64,000 nucleotides of DNA from Ooceraea biroi (GCF_003672135.1 NC_039513.1:8866833-8930832); one strand, 5' to 3'; positions 1 through 11,670 are shown, counted from the first letter of the stretch. The notes: generated from the letters alone by a model not told the origin. Numbers and translations: made by a program.

Positions 1-2054
1 TCTCCCCCTGCGCTCGATCGCTCGCGCCAGCGTGGCTCACGGTGACAAAAGCGCAGCGATAGCGGACATAAACCGTTATGAACGTGGGCGTCAGACTAAA
101 TATACCGATGTAAATATTCGGGCTGCCCGCTCGCGCTCACGTGGGGTGCAGGAGGGTGGCGCGTGTGTGCGTTGCACGCGAGGAAAATGCGTTAAGCGAA
201 CGAAAAGAGCGAAACGGCCGGTCCTCCCTACCTCCGCTGCCCAACCCTCCCCAACCCCTCATCCTCCGTTACACCGGTCGTCCGCGACATTTTTCGAAAG
301 TCCTCGTCGAACCGCAGGAGCGATCGTGCCAGATGCAGCTCGACGACGGCGAAAGGAAAGGTCGGGCAAAATGCGTCCGCGTCCGCGAAACTCCGAAGGC
401 TCCGGCATGGATTATTATTGGCGCGATTAACGGAGAACGAGCCCGCGCGATTGTCTCCCGTTGTTGTGACAATCGCTGCGAACTTTACGATCGCGAGACT
501 CTGGCGCATGGCGAGAACTCGCGAAATTACGCGCCGATACTTTTGACGGGGGGTAACAATAAAGACCGGACACGCGTGATTCTTTTCTTCTTTTTTTTTA
601 CGCCGTTTGCGTAAATGCGCAATCGCGCGTATTCTCCCGGTTGTCTCTGTTTCACCTTCTGCGATTTCGCGCGAGACGCGACGCGACGTACGATATTTAT
701 CGGGGTGTGAGGAATCGCTCTTTGCCGGCTTATGAATGTGCTGGTTGTGACTCACGCATTTCTGTTTTCGTAGAAAAATAAATTCATCCAGCCGGCAATC
801 TCGCCGTGCATATTGCGAACATCGAAAAATAGATTTAACGCGCGATTTGTGATTGACGCTTCGTTGCGTTCGTTATTGTTACGACGGTACACCGGGTACA
901 GTTTACGATCGCGTGTTCCACGTTTCATCCGAGCGAATATTCTCTCCGGTGCACGAAGAAAATGCAAAATTATGGGCCGGGGCATTTGGTGAAGGAGGAT
1001 GGTAAAGATAGACGAAATGGCCGAACTCATGATACTCTTCTTCAGTATCTTTATGCATACGATGCGATCGGTATTTACGGCTCATCCTATATGCTTCGAT
1101 TTTATCCAAACATTTTAAGAAGTTCTATTTACGAATATCTTATAAAAAACAAGTCATTCCATTGTGCGTGGAAGGGCTTTCAAGAGTCTATTTTAATTTG
1201 TTTCTATTTGAAGATTCAGATGGTTACGAAGAATTTGTGTTAGCGTTTGGACTAAATAATAAGGGGGAGGGGGGAGAGTTAGAAATCCGTTACAAAAAAA
1301 GTGAAGAACTCTTTTCGTGGGAACAGAGCATTAAAGGGATCAAGTTTATCAAATTGTTTATATTCTTACGTGTTACATTTAATTTTATTAAAACTTTGTG
1401 ATATGTCTAACAATAAGGTGGTTTAAGATATAAAGAGATAGGTTGTGTTTCAATATCGCATGGTGCAGATTATGATAAGATTATGATAAATTGAATTACA
1501 TTCGCGAAATGCAATCAATCATAATTACTTCAGTCATCGTTTCTGCGAATAAAGATGTATCTCCAATTTACGAATTGGATTTCTTCTCGAAACTTTAAAA
1601 ACAGATAAAATTCCTAATTATGGACTTTTTTATGAAATATAACCGCGATAAGTCGAAATAGATAACCGATGAAACGACCTTTGGCTTGTTTTCTATATTT
1701 ACTTATCATATTGTAACTCATGTTCGCATAAAATTATGATCTCAGTTTGTTGTGAAAAAGTATATCATGTGATTGATGAATATCTTGTAGCAGTTATATG
1801 TATAGTTGGCATTGCGAAATATGTCTCTCTCATAATCATAATAATGATCAGCGCGGACACACAAGCGAGAAATTAATAAATCGCGTATATTCACGTACTT
1901 TTCTTACGAAACTCGCGTGGTGTCATGCACAACCGAATCGAATTCTATTTCAGGACGAAATCTATTTTAGCACTTACCTATGTAGCTAAATCTGTGCAGA
2001 TCGCTTCTCATGATGTGTATATGTGTGCATAAATTTGTACACCCAAAAAATCTT
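1..2054. other. Unannotated sequence, GC-rich then AT-rich
   Basis: The first 950 bases or so are CpG-rich, and the stretch from about 1100 to 2050 is AT-rich. I see no coding region with family resemblance, no tRNA-like fold and no element termini. Open frames here overlap each other on both strands and have the arginine/serine-rich composition expected of translated CpG-rich DNA. Confidence 0.5.
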
Positions 2055-2275
2055 TTTCATCTATTAATGATAAAAATATTAGCCCCAGAATTCAAACTCT
2101 TAATAAAACTATAAAAATTGAATATTTATCGCCCCCAAAATATACACTTAATTCAACACAATTATTTCTATTAGATATATAAAATACTATAATAAATCTA
2201 GAAATAATAAAACATACATTTATATAAAATATAATAATTAAATTAAAATTAATTATTATAATTATAAAAATAAGT
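2055..2275 (-). pseudogene. ND4: Nuclear copy of a mitochondrial ND4 fragment (NUMT)
   Basis: Read on the minus strand with the invertebrate mitochondrial code (AGA = Ser, TGA = Trp, ATA = Met), this AT-rich stretch is open for about 75-90 codons. It gives a hydrophobic peptide ending in SVYFGGDKYS followed by VLLSVWILGLMFLSL. That pattern matches the N-terminal part of NADH dehydrogenase subunit 4, a membrane subunit of respiratory complex I. In the standard code the frame is broken by TGA at 2092-2094, exactly where ND4 has Trp, and an AGA just before it falls where Ser is expected. This is what a mitochondrial insert in nuclear DNA should look like. Both boundaries are approximate, only a fragment is present, and it cannot be expressed as ND4 from the nucleus. 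Subunit assignment rests on pattern recognition; another hydrophobic mitochondrial subunit is possible but less likely. Confidence 0.62.
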
Positions 2276-5162
2276 AATGCAATGTATACTTTGAAATATA
2301 AAATAATGCTCTGTGCCGACAAAGTTGTTTATCAGTATCAGTAACAAAACATGTTATTGAAATACAAATGAAAACATATTATGTTTTTGATTACATGTAT
2401 TCTCGTATAAGAGATACAATATATTTCGTTCATGGTGTATTAATACAACGAGTAACCCAAACACGAAGATACAGAGAATAATGGTAATCTCTGTGATTGT
2501 ATAACCACGTATTTTGCTCATACATAAATCGGAACTCTCGTTGGATATGTTTTAAATATAAATAAACGTTCACTCGAATCTCGTTTTATCTTTGCTTAGT
2601 TCGTGAAGAGTATTGATAACAACGCGGTGCGATACGGACGTACGACGACATGCAGAATTCGGTGGGCCCCGGTTAATTCCCTCGTCGCGGCGAACTTTAA
2701 CACCCCGACACCAGATGACGAAATTCTCTCGTGCGCAGCACGTGCGGTTAAAACGAAGTCACAAAACAAACCCAGAAGTCGTGCAGGACCGTCTGCAGGC
2801 AGCAGGCCTCCTCGTTTATCGGCGCGCTACTCGACGACGGAAGGACGTCCGCATTACGGGTAAATATTTGAAGATCTTCGCTCGTAACGCCGGAGATCCT
2901 CTCCTCATAAAAACCGCGGGATCAACGTGTGCGTTCCTTGGTCTTCGCCAAATTGCAAGCGCGTCTATTCTCGCTGCGAGAAGGTCGGGTGTGCTCTCCG
3001 ACATATTGTTCCCTGGTCGAGACTGTTACAGCTTTTGAATGGAACATTTCAAGTTCACCAAGCAGATTCTATTCTTTTTTTTTAAGTTCGCACGTGCGTT
3101 CTTGTTAGTATCTCTTTGCGTAAAGAACGCTATACTGCTGATATGAGGTGCGTTACGATCTCGGACGAGCCGCGAAAGAGTTGAGGCGATAGATAATATT
3201 CGACGTGACGCACGCAGGACCGTCCTAAGTTATGACCGATACGGAAAATAAGGTCTCGATCCCGGGGGAGCCTCGCGGTAACGTATCGCCGACTTCTCGG
3301 AATCTCGCGAGGCATTATGTTATATGGGTATAAATAACCGAACAGGAGCAATAATACGTAATAATATATCAGTCCGGATTTTAGTGCTGTAGCTAGGTCG
3401 CTCGGCCCAACGGTCGTAATTCATCGCGCAACCCGGCTCACCCTATATCTATATATATAAATGTACGTATAACTCGGCGTATATCGACGACGAGACCGAG
3501 AATTCACGTACGTGAGTCTTGCAGAAAGAGATCTTCGATCGGCGTTCCCGATAAAAATTGGAAAAGTCGCTCGATAACTTCCAGTACTTGTCGTTTCGTT
3601 GCGGGCTCGAAAGTGTCGCGCAAATACGCGAGTTATTGAAGCCAGGAATTTCAGTCGTTACTAATGTCGGTCACTTATTTATTTTACTAGTTAATATAGA
3701 TTTATACAACTAATATAGATAAATAAGAATTTATACCGATGCACGGTTGAATAATGTACTCATAAATGTTTTCGCGTAATAAAGAACAATTTTCCAACGA
3801 AAATCAGTTTATTTAATAATGAAATAAATAGCTCAATATTTATTCATGAAAAATATCTCTTTTTCATTTTCCCTGTTTTTAACTCTTACACTGAAATTTT
3901 TAACTGGTGTAATAATATTACATATTAGCATAGAGTAACTTCATTATCATATGCCTTCCAGTCTATAAAAGACATTTGCGTAATTGCGCGCGCTCGTAAG
4001 TTATTGGAAGAATTTACGTAAGAACGAAACCGAGTCTAGGCTCCAAAGCAACCCCGCAGTGTCGACGTGGGGTCGGAAGTTAAGTTAGGTTCGGTTACAC
4101 GAGAGGGTTGGGGCGGCAGATTTCATCATAATAATTTTCCAGGCCATTAAGTCAGAGGGGATGAGCACGATCTGCTTTTGCATAAGGAACTAAACAATCT
4201 TTCCAGCGAGGCTAGGGGGTGAGCCGCGCTTCTGTTTTCGCCCTACTGACTCTGTGAAATTTAACACTGCTGCGTGTTTACGAGCGCGAGATGCCGAAGC
4301 ATCGTTTAAACGATTATGTTTCTCGTCTTTCCGCATCGGAGGGATGTCTTGCCCTTTAGGCAGGTATGCATTTCGCGTGTGCAGTGCGCTTGCATTAGAC
4401 AAACCTCTTTGTAATATCCCCGAAATGTGGCCTTTCGTTTACACGATCGTCTTGCGAATTACTCGTTTCACGTGTGAGTGCGTTGAGATTTCTCGAGCGT
4501 TTTCACTAAAAAGTCACCCGGTATCCTTGGGGTTGCGCGATATCTTTCAATATTTACCAACCGTAAGCGTGCCAGGACTGGCGTTGCAAGCATTAATATT
4601 ACATTATATCAATAAGGGTTTGAAAAATCAGGGGTGCCGCGGCAAACAGATAGACGTCGTTGAGGCTTCGCGTTACTCCGCAAACACTCGACCTCCCTTC
4701 CCTTTCAATCTTTCTCCTTCACTATGTTTTTCACCTTCGGGCTAAAAGATATTACACGACTGGCGTCGAAAGTGATATCACTCTCCCGCGCGTGTGCGCA
4801 CGTAATCGAAAAATACAGTGCAAAATAATAGTAGTTTCCTTCATTAGACTTCTTTGCAAGTGAATATGTGATACCACGACGTCATTCGTATAACAGGAAA
4901 AAGTAGGAATATTTTTTGATGTATTAAATTCCAAATTTATCAGTCGTACGTTACAAAATCTGTTTTGTCCGAATGCATTTTGCAATTATTATGAAATATT
5001 AAGCAGACTTTTCTCGATGCACAAAATACCGTGACTTAGGATACTATCGCGCTTTAAGTTGCGGGATACGCAGCACGCGCTGCTGCACGTCTTCGCGACG
5101 GGAAAAGGGAACGAGTAAGCCGGATGAGAGAGAACCGTGGAACAGGAAGGAGATCGTAACGA
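2276..5162. other. Unannotated sequence
   Basis: This stretch mixes moderately GC-rich sequence (2600-3660, 4000-4700) with AT-rich sequence (3660-3960). I see no recognisable gene, element terminus or RNA fold. Confidence 0.5.
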
Positions 5163-5227
5163 ATTCCATTTATAAAAGTGCAATTCGGAGATACAGTCTC
5201 CCACAGATAGTGACACGATCGATGTCG
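5163..5227 (+). repeat. TATA-containing segment, copy A
   Basis: It contains the 15-base core ATTTATAAAAGTGCA at 5168-5182, followed by AATTCGGA and, about 25 bases on, ATAGTGA. The same arrangement recurs at 5643-5702. TATAAAAG is a perfect TATA-box match, but no transcription unit downstream can be shown. On the minus strand both copies translate to a shared CTFIN-x-I peptide, so a diverged repeat family is an alternative explanation. Confidence 0.35.
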
Positions 5228-5642
5228 CTGGCAGTCGCGGTGAGAAGAGACGCGGCGCGCTCGATGGAAATTTATTTTACCGCGAACACCATATCGCGAA
5301 ATAAATTCAAACGAGTGTTCATCGGCACGTAACACGGTTACTTCCGAAAATGAATATATCCAGTCCAATCATTGCCGATCTAAAGTCAAAATATGATGTA
5401 ACACGTCTGAAAAAAATATTCGACAAGTTGCCAATCGAAATAATGAACGAAAAGTTGGATTTTCACTCGAGACCAATAAGCCATCTGCGTTCCCGACGGT
5501 CGTCCTTCTTTCTTCTTGCTTTAAATCGGGATATCGGTGAACCATAGCATCCGAATCGGCACTCGCGTCACTGCGCTTTTTACGTCGGAAGTCGAGACAT
5601 CTCGGGGCGATACAGTCCGGCAGCCAGAGATATCCACGGGTG
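5228..5642. other. Sequence between the two TATA-containing segments
   Basis: I see no named feature here. The two flanking segments are direct, about 480 bp apart. Confidence 0.4.
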
Positions 5643-5702
5643 GATTCTATTTATAAAAGTGCATTTCAGACGAATAGTCGAGCATACAATAGTGATCAGC
5701 AT
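5643..5702 (+). repeat. TATA-containing segment, copy B
   Basis: This is the second copy of the 5163 segment, with the identical 15-base core at 5649-5663, then TTTCAGA and later ATAGTGA. Outside the core the two copies have diverged substantially. A looser relative, ATTTATAAGTGCGGTTC, occurs near 51909. Confidence 0.35.
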
Positions 5703-6448
5703 AGAGGCTCCGCAGGCACGAAAACGTAGTCCATTCCGGTAGCGATAGCGTGGCGGTGGCGCGTCGTTGTGCGACGCGACCGGGCGGAGGGGTGCGCAGA
5801 GGGTAGCCGATAAATCAGAGAGCTGCAGCGCTCCACGAGCGTAGATCACGGGGACGTACTCGCCTCTTTTATTTTCATTTCGCGTCTCGAAAACTGCCGA
5901 AACGAAAATAGCACGAGATGAGGCCCCGAGAGTCGCTCGTGAAGCCCGTGCGTGTATATACAGGGTGAATCCAAGTCACCGCCTTTTCTTTTAATGGCAA
6001 ATTCTTCGTCGCGCCGAACTCTTTTCTCCCCCCGTAGCGAAAATCTGATCGCCCGCTTGTAGAAAGCGCTCGTCTAGAACATCTCACGCGCGAAAACAAG
6101 CCTGTGGCGAATAAAGCTACGAAAACCGAAAATGTCTCGTTATTAAAGCGAACTCGAAGCAAATGCGTAAAAATTTAATGTGCAAGTTAAACGTACGCGT
6201 CATATTTATAATATCGCGAGTTAAAAATTTGGTTTAATAATTTGTAATAAATTTTAGTTAATAATCTTCTCGGATTGCGTCAAGTTTATTAAGAAGTCAG
6301 CCATCGAGTGACGAAAAAGTCGGATGAGGCACACCCTACGTATCTGTAGATTTCGCTCGAGCAGTCAGAATTCTACCTCCCTCTCCTCCCCGTTTGCGTT
6401 GCATGAACTTTTCTCTTTTTCCTCGCCGTCATCTTCGTAACCACTTTG
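5703..6448. other. Unannotated sequence with a possible repeat end
   Basis: A TACAGGGTGAATCC string at about 5959 resembles the terminal bases of insect repeats, but I cannot find a partner terminus. Nothing else is recognisable. Confidence 0.4.
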
Positions 6449-6682
6449 TCATTCGAGCCTCGCGTTTACATCTCGTACTTTTAATAAATCCTGCGCGACC
6501 GTCTCTTCGAGCATCCTTTCAAACGACGGCGACGACCGTGGGCTTTGCGCTAATTGGCGCCTGACCTTCGACGCCGCGTCCTCCGACGAACGGAACAGCT
6601 GGGAATTATCTCGTTCCGTGACGCCGATCACCGAGAAGCCCTTGGACTTTTCGCTTTCGATGCATAACTGTTTTTGGATCAT
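6449..6682 (-). CDS. Possible host exon, unidentified (77 codons)
   Basis: This minus-strand open frame runs from an ATG to a TGA, with an in-frame TGA immediately upstream. The predicted peptide is balanced in charge and rich in Glu, Ser, Lys and Arg (for example RSSEDAASKVRRQLAQSP), unlike the Arg/Pro/Ala-rich shadows typical of this DNA. In its middle section most codons end in G or C. A GTAAAC string near the 3' end could be a splice donor, but no good acceptor with a pyrimidine tract is visible. No protein family is recognised. It may be an exon, an old pseudo-exon, or chance. Confidence 0.18.
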   Translation of the reverse strand: MIQKQLCIESEKSKGFSVIGVTERDNSQLFRSSEDAASKVRRQLAQSPRSSPSFERMLEETVAQDLLKVRDVNARLE

Positions 6683-9043
6683 AACTCATACTTCGTATTC
6701 GTGGGGGTTCGAAGACCAACGGTGCGCCGTTGGAAGCTCTTTATCACGTTCATTGTGTGAAATGAACTGTATTTCACACATGAAAGAGACAGTAGTAATG
6801 AAATTCGCACGTTGCAAACGGAACATTAATTGCAAGGTCATAAAACGCCCAACGAGAATCGATGAACGCGCAACACGATAGTTTTCGGCATGCTCGAGAA
6901 CGCCTGAAACGCGTGTGGGGAGCGAGCCTCTTAAGAGTCCATCGACATTTTGGATGTAAATAAAAGATACTCTCGCTTCTCGTCTCTACCCGCTCTCCAT
7001 CCTCCTCTTTCTCTCCCTCTCCCTCTTGCTCCGACTCGTCTATTTTTCTTACTTTCGCTGGCGCGTGCTCTAGTGCAGACGAGGCTCATTCGGCTAGGAG
7101 AACCTCTCACGCGGCACTCCATACTTCCCATGGGGAATGACTGGAAGCGCCGGTCCTCCATAACGCGCCGCCGCCAGTTGGCTGTCGCATCGAGAGAACG
7201 CCGGATACTAAAGTGTAGGCGGAATCGACGTAGTGACGGATAAACGCCGGTGCGATCTTCGAAGCATCGACTGCAACGGTTGCCGGAGTGCTAGCTCTCG
7301 CTGCGAGGCACACCCGGGCGGGCGAACATCCAGCGGATTACGCGTTCGATTGCAATATTCCCCGTCGAAAATCGATGGGTCGGCACTCGGGGGTCCACCG
7401 AGTGGCGTTACGCGCTCGCATCGACGGGACGGCGCGATCGCGCCGTCGCGCGAGCCCCGAGCACGTCGTTGCCCTTTCTTTTCTTCGTTTTCGCGACACG
7501 TCCGTGCCGGCGAGCATAAGCGACGCCACGACGACGGGAGGACCGTCGATCACGCCGACATGACAGTTGCAACTAAGCCCAAAGCACGGGACGACGAGCC
7601 GTGGCTAATTGCCGCGCGTAACAAAAAGCTCCGTTTCGCTCTCGCGTTCCCTGCCGGACGAGGCCCTCCCTCCCCCCCCCCTCCCTTCTGGCGATGTATC
7701 TGCCCTGACGTATCTCTTTCACCCCGCGCGCGCGCGAGCTTCTGCACTAGACAGCGCTTGCATGGGGACCATACACACGCCGTCATCAGGGTATTTTCAC
7801 TTAGCGCGCGCGCTGAAGAATCTGTTTGTCGCTTACGTTACATGCGACCTTTAACCCCGATGGGGTATTTTCTATAACTAAAAATACAGTCGTCTGCGCG
7901 CCGGAAGACGACGGGCCACGAGGAGGGCGAAGCGGACTGCTGAGCGATCTTTTTGTATTATTCCGGCTATTAAATTTCTCTTTTACTGCAGATTGCTTTT
8001 ACACGTAAACGTTATATGTCAGATACCTGCGTTGATATTGAGATTTCTTTCGAGATTTCTCCCATCACCGTGTTAAAATGTGAGCAAATACGGCGCGATA
8101 GATAGTAAATGCAAACGATTCATATATTTTCTGGCAATAGGGTGATGGCGAGCAATTAACGATTGCAGATCTCTTATGAATGCGAGAATTAATTTCACCG
8201 ACGTTCGCCGCGGCCAGCGCTCGCGGGAATTGCCTGCTTGCGATCGTTAGGGAATTTTATAGCGAATATATTTCGCCGATGGAGTGCGTTATCGCGCGCG
8301 AGAGTACCGGAACATTTTTTCGCTTTACGGCCATCTAATAAAATCAAGAATTGCCTGTAAACGGACGGGGAGGCGCGTCGCGTCAAGCGCACATACCTGC
8401 ACCGGATTGCATGCATCGTCGATACGTCACGACAACAGGCATCATTGTGAATTCAGACATCGGGGAACAGAGATATCGCGGTGACTTTTAAGTACTAAGA
8501 CTCGCGATAATCGAAAACAATTTGTAACGCCGGACGATACCGATCGCCTGCAACGCGTGCACGCTCGTTACACGCGATTAATCTACGCGCGAGATCAGTG
8601 CCCGCCACTGAATTTTACAGGTATTCAAAACCGCCGTCGTTTTTTTTATCATGGACACGCGCGCTTTCGCGGTCGATCGCGGCGAGCGGGGCACGCAACC
8701 GTGCGCCGCATCTGTCGCCGTACCCGCGTGTAATAATGAATACGTGCGCGCGGAAAGTATGTTGCATGGCCCGATCTTCACGCGCGTGTAAATCTAATCC
8801 CCTTGACACCAATAAGGGTAGGACGAATCTGTCGCCGCACGATATGGAATGCCCGGCGTATGTAGCGCGCATTGCTCCTTCGTGATCGTGAAGAACAGAT
8901 TTAACGGGAAAAGAATGATTTTGCGGGAGATTTGACGGGATAATTATTATTTTCGCAAAATACATTCGTGCACGTCTTTCGTTTTTATGAAAATGTATTT
9001 AACGTGTACGTACGCGAAATATTCTTATTGATATTAAGTTTGA
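6683..9043. other. Unannotated CpG-rich sequence
   Basis: This is mostly GC-rich with pyrimidine-rich stretches around 7000-7050 and 7660-7690. Long open frames, including one of 214 codons at 7233-7877, have opposite-strand partners and no family resemblance. I name nothing here. Confidence 0.45.
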
Positions 9044-9268
9044 TATGCTTGGATTAATTTCTTGGGAAATATATTTCGATCCGAGCACTATCTCTACGGA
9101 ACTACATATCGTACAATATCGGAAGACCCTTTGAGATATCCAATCCCCGCATATTTCGCTCAAGCATGGCTGAATAGATTAGATGGCGACGAAAAGCTCC
9201 GTATGTCGAGCAGAGAAATCGGACTCGATAATATCGAGAATCTAATACCTACGAGCAAAATCGCTTGA
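9044..9268 (+). CDS. Possible exon or element fragment, unidentified
   Basis: The plus-strand frame is open from just after a TGA to a stop at 9266-9268, with no ATG near its 5' end. Its last 45 codons have a protein-like composition (peptide pieces DPLRYPIPAYFAQAWLNRL and SREIGLDNIENLIP) although the DNA is not GC-rich. No family is recognised. It could be an internal exon, a decayed transposon fragment or chance. Confidence 0.15.
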   Translation, partial: YAWINFLGNIFRSEHYLYGTTYRTISEDPLRYPIPAYFAQAWLNRLDGDEKLRMSSREIGLDNIENLIPTSKIA

Positions 9269-9462
9269 TATTTCTTGGTGAATGCGCACATATTCACCCT
9301 CGAAATGAAGCGTCCATTATATTGTACCTTCCACTACTGAAATGTCTTTCAGTGGAGCACGTAGGTACGATAAATATCTTACAATATTAAATGTTCTTCG
9401 CCAATGTTTAATATGAACAATGAAAGATTATTCGACCATTGATTGGCAAGCTCACTTTATTT

Positions 9463-9512
9463 ATTAACGTGACGTTTCGACCAAGGTTTCTGGTCCTTAT
9501 CAAACCATGTGT
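9463..9512 (-). ncRNA. Degenerate hammerhead-ribozyme-like motif
   Basis: On the minus strand the order is TTGATAAG, a GACC...GGTC stem with the loop between, then GAAAC, then ACG-TCA-CGT as a three-pair mini stem III ending in a GTT cleavage-type triplet. This is the layout of the short-stem-III hammerheads known from Penelope-like retroelements. The core departs from CUGAUGA (UUGAUAA), and stem II seems one base short next to GAAA, so activity is doubtful. No reverse transcriptase or GIY-YIG reading frame lies nearby; if it derives from such an element, only a remnant is left. Confidence 0.35.
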
Positions 9513-9899
9513 AGATTACATTAATAGTTTCGTCAACAATATTTGAAATATGGACGCATTGTGGGCGCAAAAGTCGTTAATTTCAAACTGAAAACCAAAC
9601 CACATATTCAATGAACTATTATAATATCTATAAACATTAAAATCCTGTACTTACAATTGCACGTCACTAATTAAAAACACAGTAAATCAATTCATTTTTA
9701 AAACACTAAGTCGATTTGTAGAGTTCACAGCAACTAAACCTCATGGGACAACGGCTCACGTAATAATGATATCGCGTGGAAGAAAACATACTTTCAAGCT
9801 CGTCTAATGATCGTCTAATGAAATAATTAAGCAAGTGACAACATGAATAAATAAGTGTGAAATCTACGTTTTCTTTTTTGCGATTTTTCCAAAACGAAG

Positions 9900-9993
9900 T
9901 AAAAACGAGCATATCTCTAAAGGACTTTTTATTTTTGATTTATCATCCCCTACACGCTCCCGAAGTTTGGACATTTAAATTCGGGACACCCTG
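9900..9993 (-). repeat. Solo terminus of an unidentified repeat
   Basis: Read on the minus strand from 9993, the sequence begins CAGGGTGTCCCG and is preceded by TA (9994-9995). The first bases match the termini of the element at 21627-22370, but the sequence diverges after 12 bases, so it is a different family sharing the same end. No opposite terminus is found, so it is probably truncated. The inner limit is arbitrary. Confidence 0.4.
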
Positions 9994-10112
9994 TATATAT
10001 TATTATATATATTATTATATATATATATATATACATATATATTACATGTATATAATATTATAATATACACATATATATAATATATATATTAATATTAATA
10101 AATATATATATT
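9994..10112. repeat. TA-rich microsatellite
   Basis: About 120 bases are made almost entirely of TA, TTA and TATAT units. It abuts the repeat terminus at 9993, suggesting that the repeat inserted at, or seeded, the TA tract. Confidence 0.8.
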
Positions 10113-10992
10113 CGCCACCACGCGAATTAATGCACCTTAGTGTACATCTCGGCTATCTCTCTTCTTCTGTTGAATGCATCGCGATGATAAATATCTTATT
10201 TATCACTCAAACTATGTAGGATTGACCGGATCGCGTGCAATATTACAACCAACATGGCCAATACGGCGCAGCTTTCCGCAGCAAAGTCCGGTATCAAATG
10301 GGCATCAATCAATCGTTGATAGTCAATTACGGATTATGGAGCTTGACATGCGTCAATCGATGCGGGATACGTAAATTACGGGGCGGCCGGCACGAAGACG
10401 GTTTTCCCGGCGATTCGATGCACGCCAACTTAATTAAACGAGATGACGCGCGCGACGATAAATAATCGGCGGTGCCGGTTCCGCGTGCGCGCGAGCGCCT
10501 CGTAAAAGATTATAAATTCAAAAGGAATGGTACCTGCCCGCGCGCAAACGCTAACGAACGATGGTGAACGGCGAGCCGCTTCAGAGCACCGATTTTTCCT
10601 GTCGCTGCGATACGTACAAACGTGCCCGACCACGTTAAACGACGGCGATGCCATGCGATGAATGCTGCCTACAAAGTAAGACAAAAACGCGCGATCGACG
10701 TAAGGCCACGTGCACATCGGCGAGTGCACATCGAGCCAGGAACTCGCATGGACGCGAGTAAGAGAGTCGGGCTGCATTATCCGGTAGAATTCAAATGCAC
10801 GTAAGTGTAGATCGACATCGCTGTGACGCCGCACGCATCGATCTACATGCACTCCTTCAGCTGTTCGCGATTGAATCTTCCGCAATAAATCGTCCTTAAT
10901 CCACAGTCTGATCGATATCATTAATTCGAGCTTGCATGGATTTTATTGCTTATAAGAGAGTCCATGAACATGATCGATTGCATAATCGTGAC
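10113..10992. other. Unannotated sequence
   Basis: This is CpG-rich single-copy-looking DNA. I see no recognisable gene. Confidence 0.4.
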
Positions 10993-11112
10993 ATATATCG
11001 TAACTCGAGGGATTTCATCACGAATAAGTAAACCAAAAAGATGAAAAAATACATGGAAAAATAAAAGTCTTTGATTTAACAAGTATAAATATATATAAAT
11101 TTAACAAATATA
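10993..11112 (+). repeat. Direct repeat, copy A
   Basis: It shares a block with 11561-11670: ATATATCGTAACTCGAGGGA, then ACCAAAAAGATG and an ATACATGG segment, then an AT-rich tail including AAGTATAAATATATA. Copy A carries extra bases at two places. The two copies are direct and about 570 bp apart. Confidence 0.75.
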
Positions 11113-11560
11113 ATAAAGCTGCACGAACGCGTTCGAAGGATGAAATCTATGGTGCGAGTCTCGCAATGACGATTTCGGCCGCAGCGCACTTTCGATTGAT
11201 GATAGCAGACACGTAACATTTCACGCCATAGATATTTCCGCTTTGCAATTTGCGAATTGCAATATACCGAATTAATTTACATAAGCAGTTGCGCGGAAGT
11301 CATTACCGATGGAATATGTTGAAATGTAAAGCGTATTATGCGAAGTGGGTAAATTGCCAAAACGCGCGTAAGAGTTGGATATGTAATGTTGCATCGTGAC
11401 TAACGAGTAGCTTTATCTACACGCATAACGTAACGTTACACGATTGCGTTGCATATTTAATTCGAGTCCGAAGCGAAAGCGCGGTTTAATGAGGGTAAGG
11501 CGCTCTCCATTTTCGCACTTGATGAGGAGCAGAGCGGAAAGGAGAGCAACTCGTGGTGAA
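11113..11560. other. Spacer between direct repeats
   Basis: The spacer is about 450 bp with no recognisable content. Together with one repeat copy it may be an insertion or the product of a local duplication. Confidence 0.4.
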
Positions 11561-11670
11561 ATATATCGTAACTCGAGGGATTGTATCGCGAAACCAAAAA
11601 GATGAAAAAATACATGGCAAAATCTTTTATTTGACAAGTATAAATATATATAAATTTAACAAATATAAAT
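11561..11670 (+). repeat. Direct repeat, copy B
   Basis: This is the second copy of the block at 10993-11112, in the same orientation, with point differences and two short gaps. No terminal inverted repeats or target duplication are evident. Confidence 0.75.

Noticed and set aside
2092..2322. 76-codon minus-strand frame read as a nuclear membrane protein
   Set aside because: The sequence makes better sense in the mitochondrial code as an ND4 fragment; the standard-code stop falls at a mitochondrial Trp codon.
7233..7877. 214-codon open frame
   Set aside because: Low-complexity composition and long opposite-strand frames; no recognisable domain.
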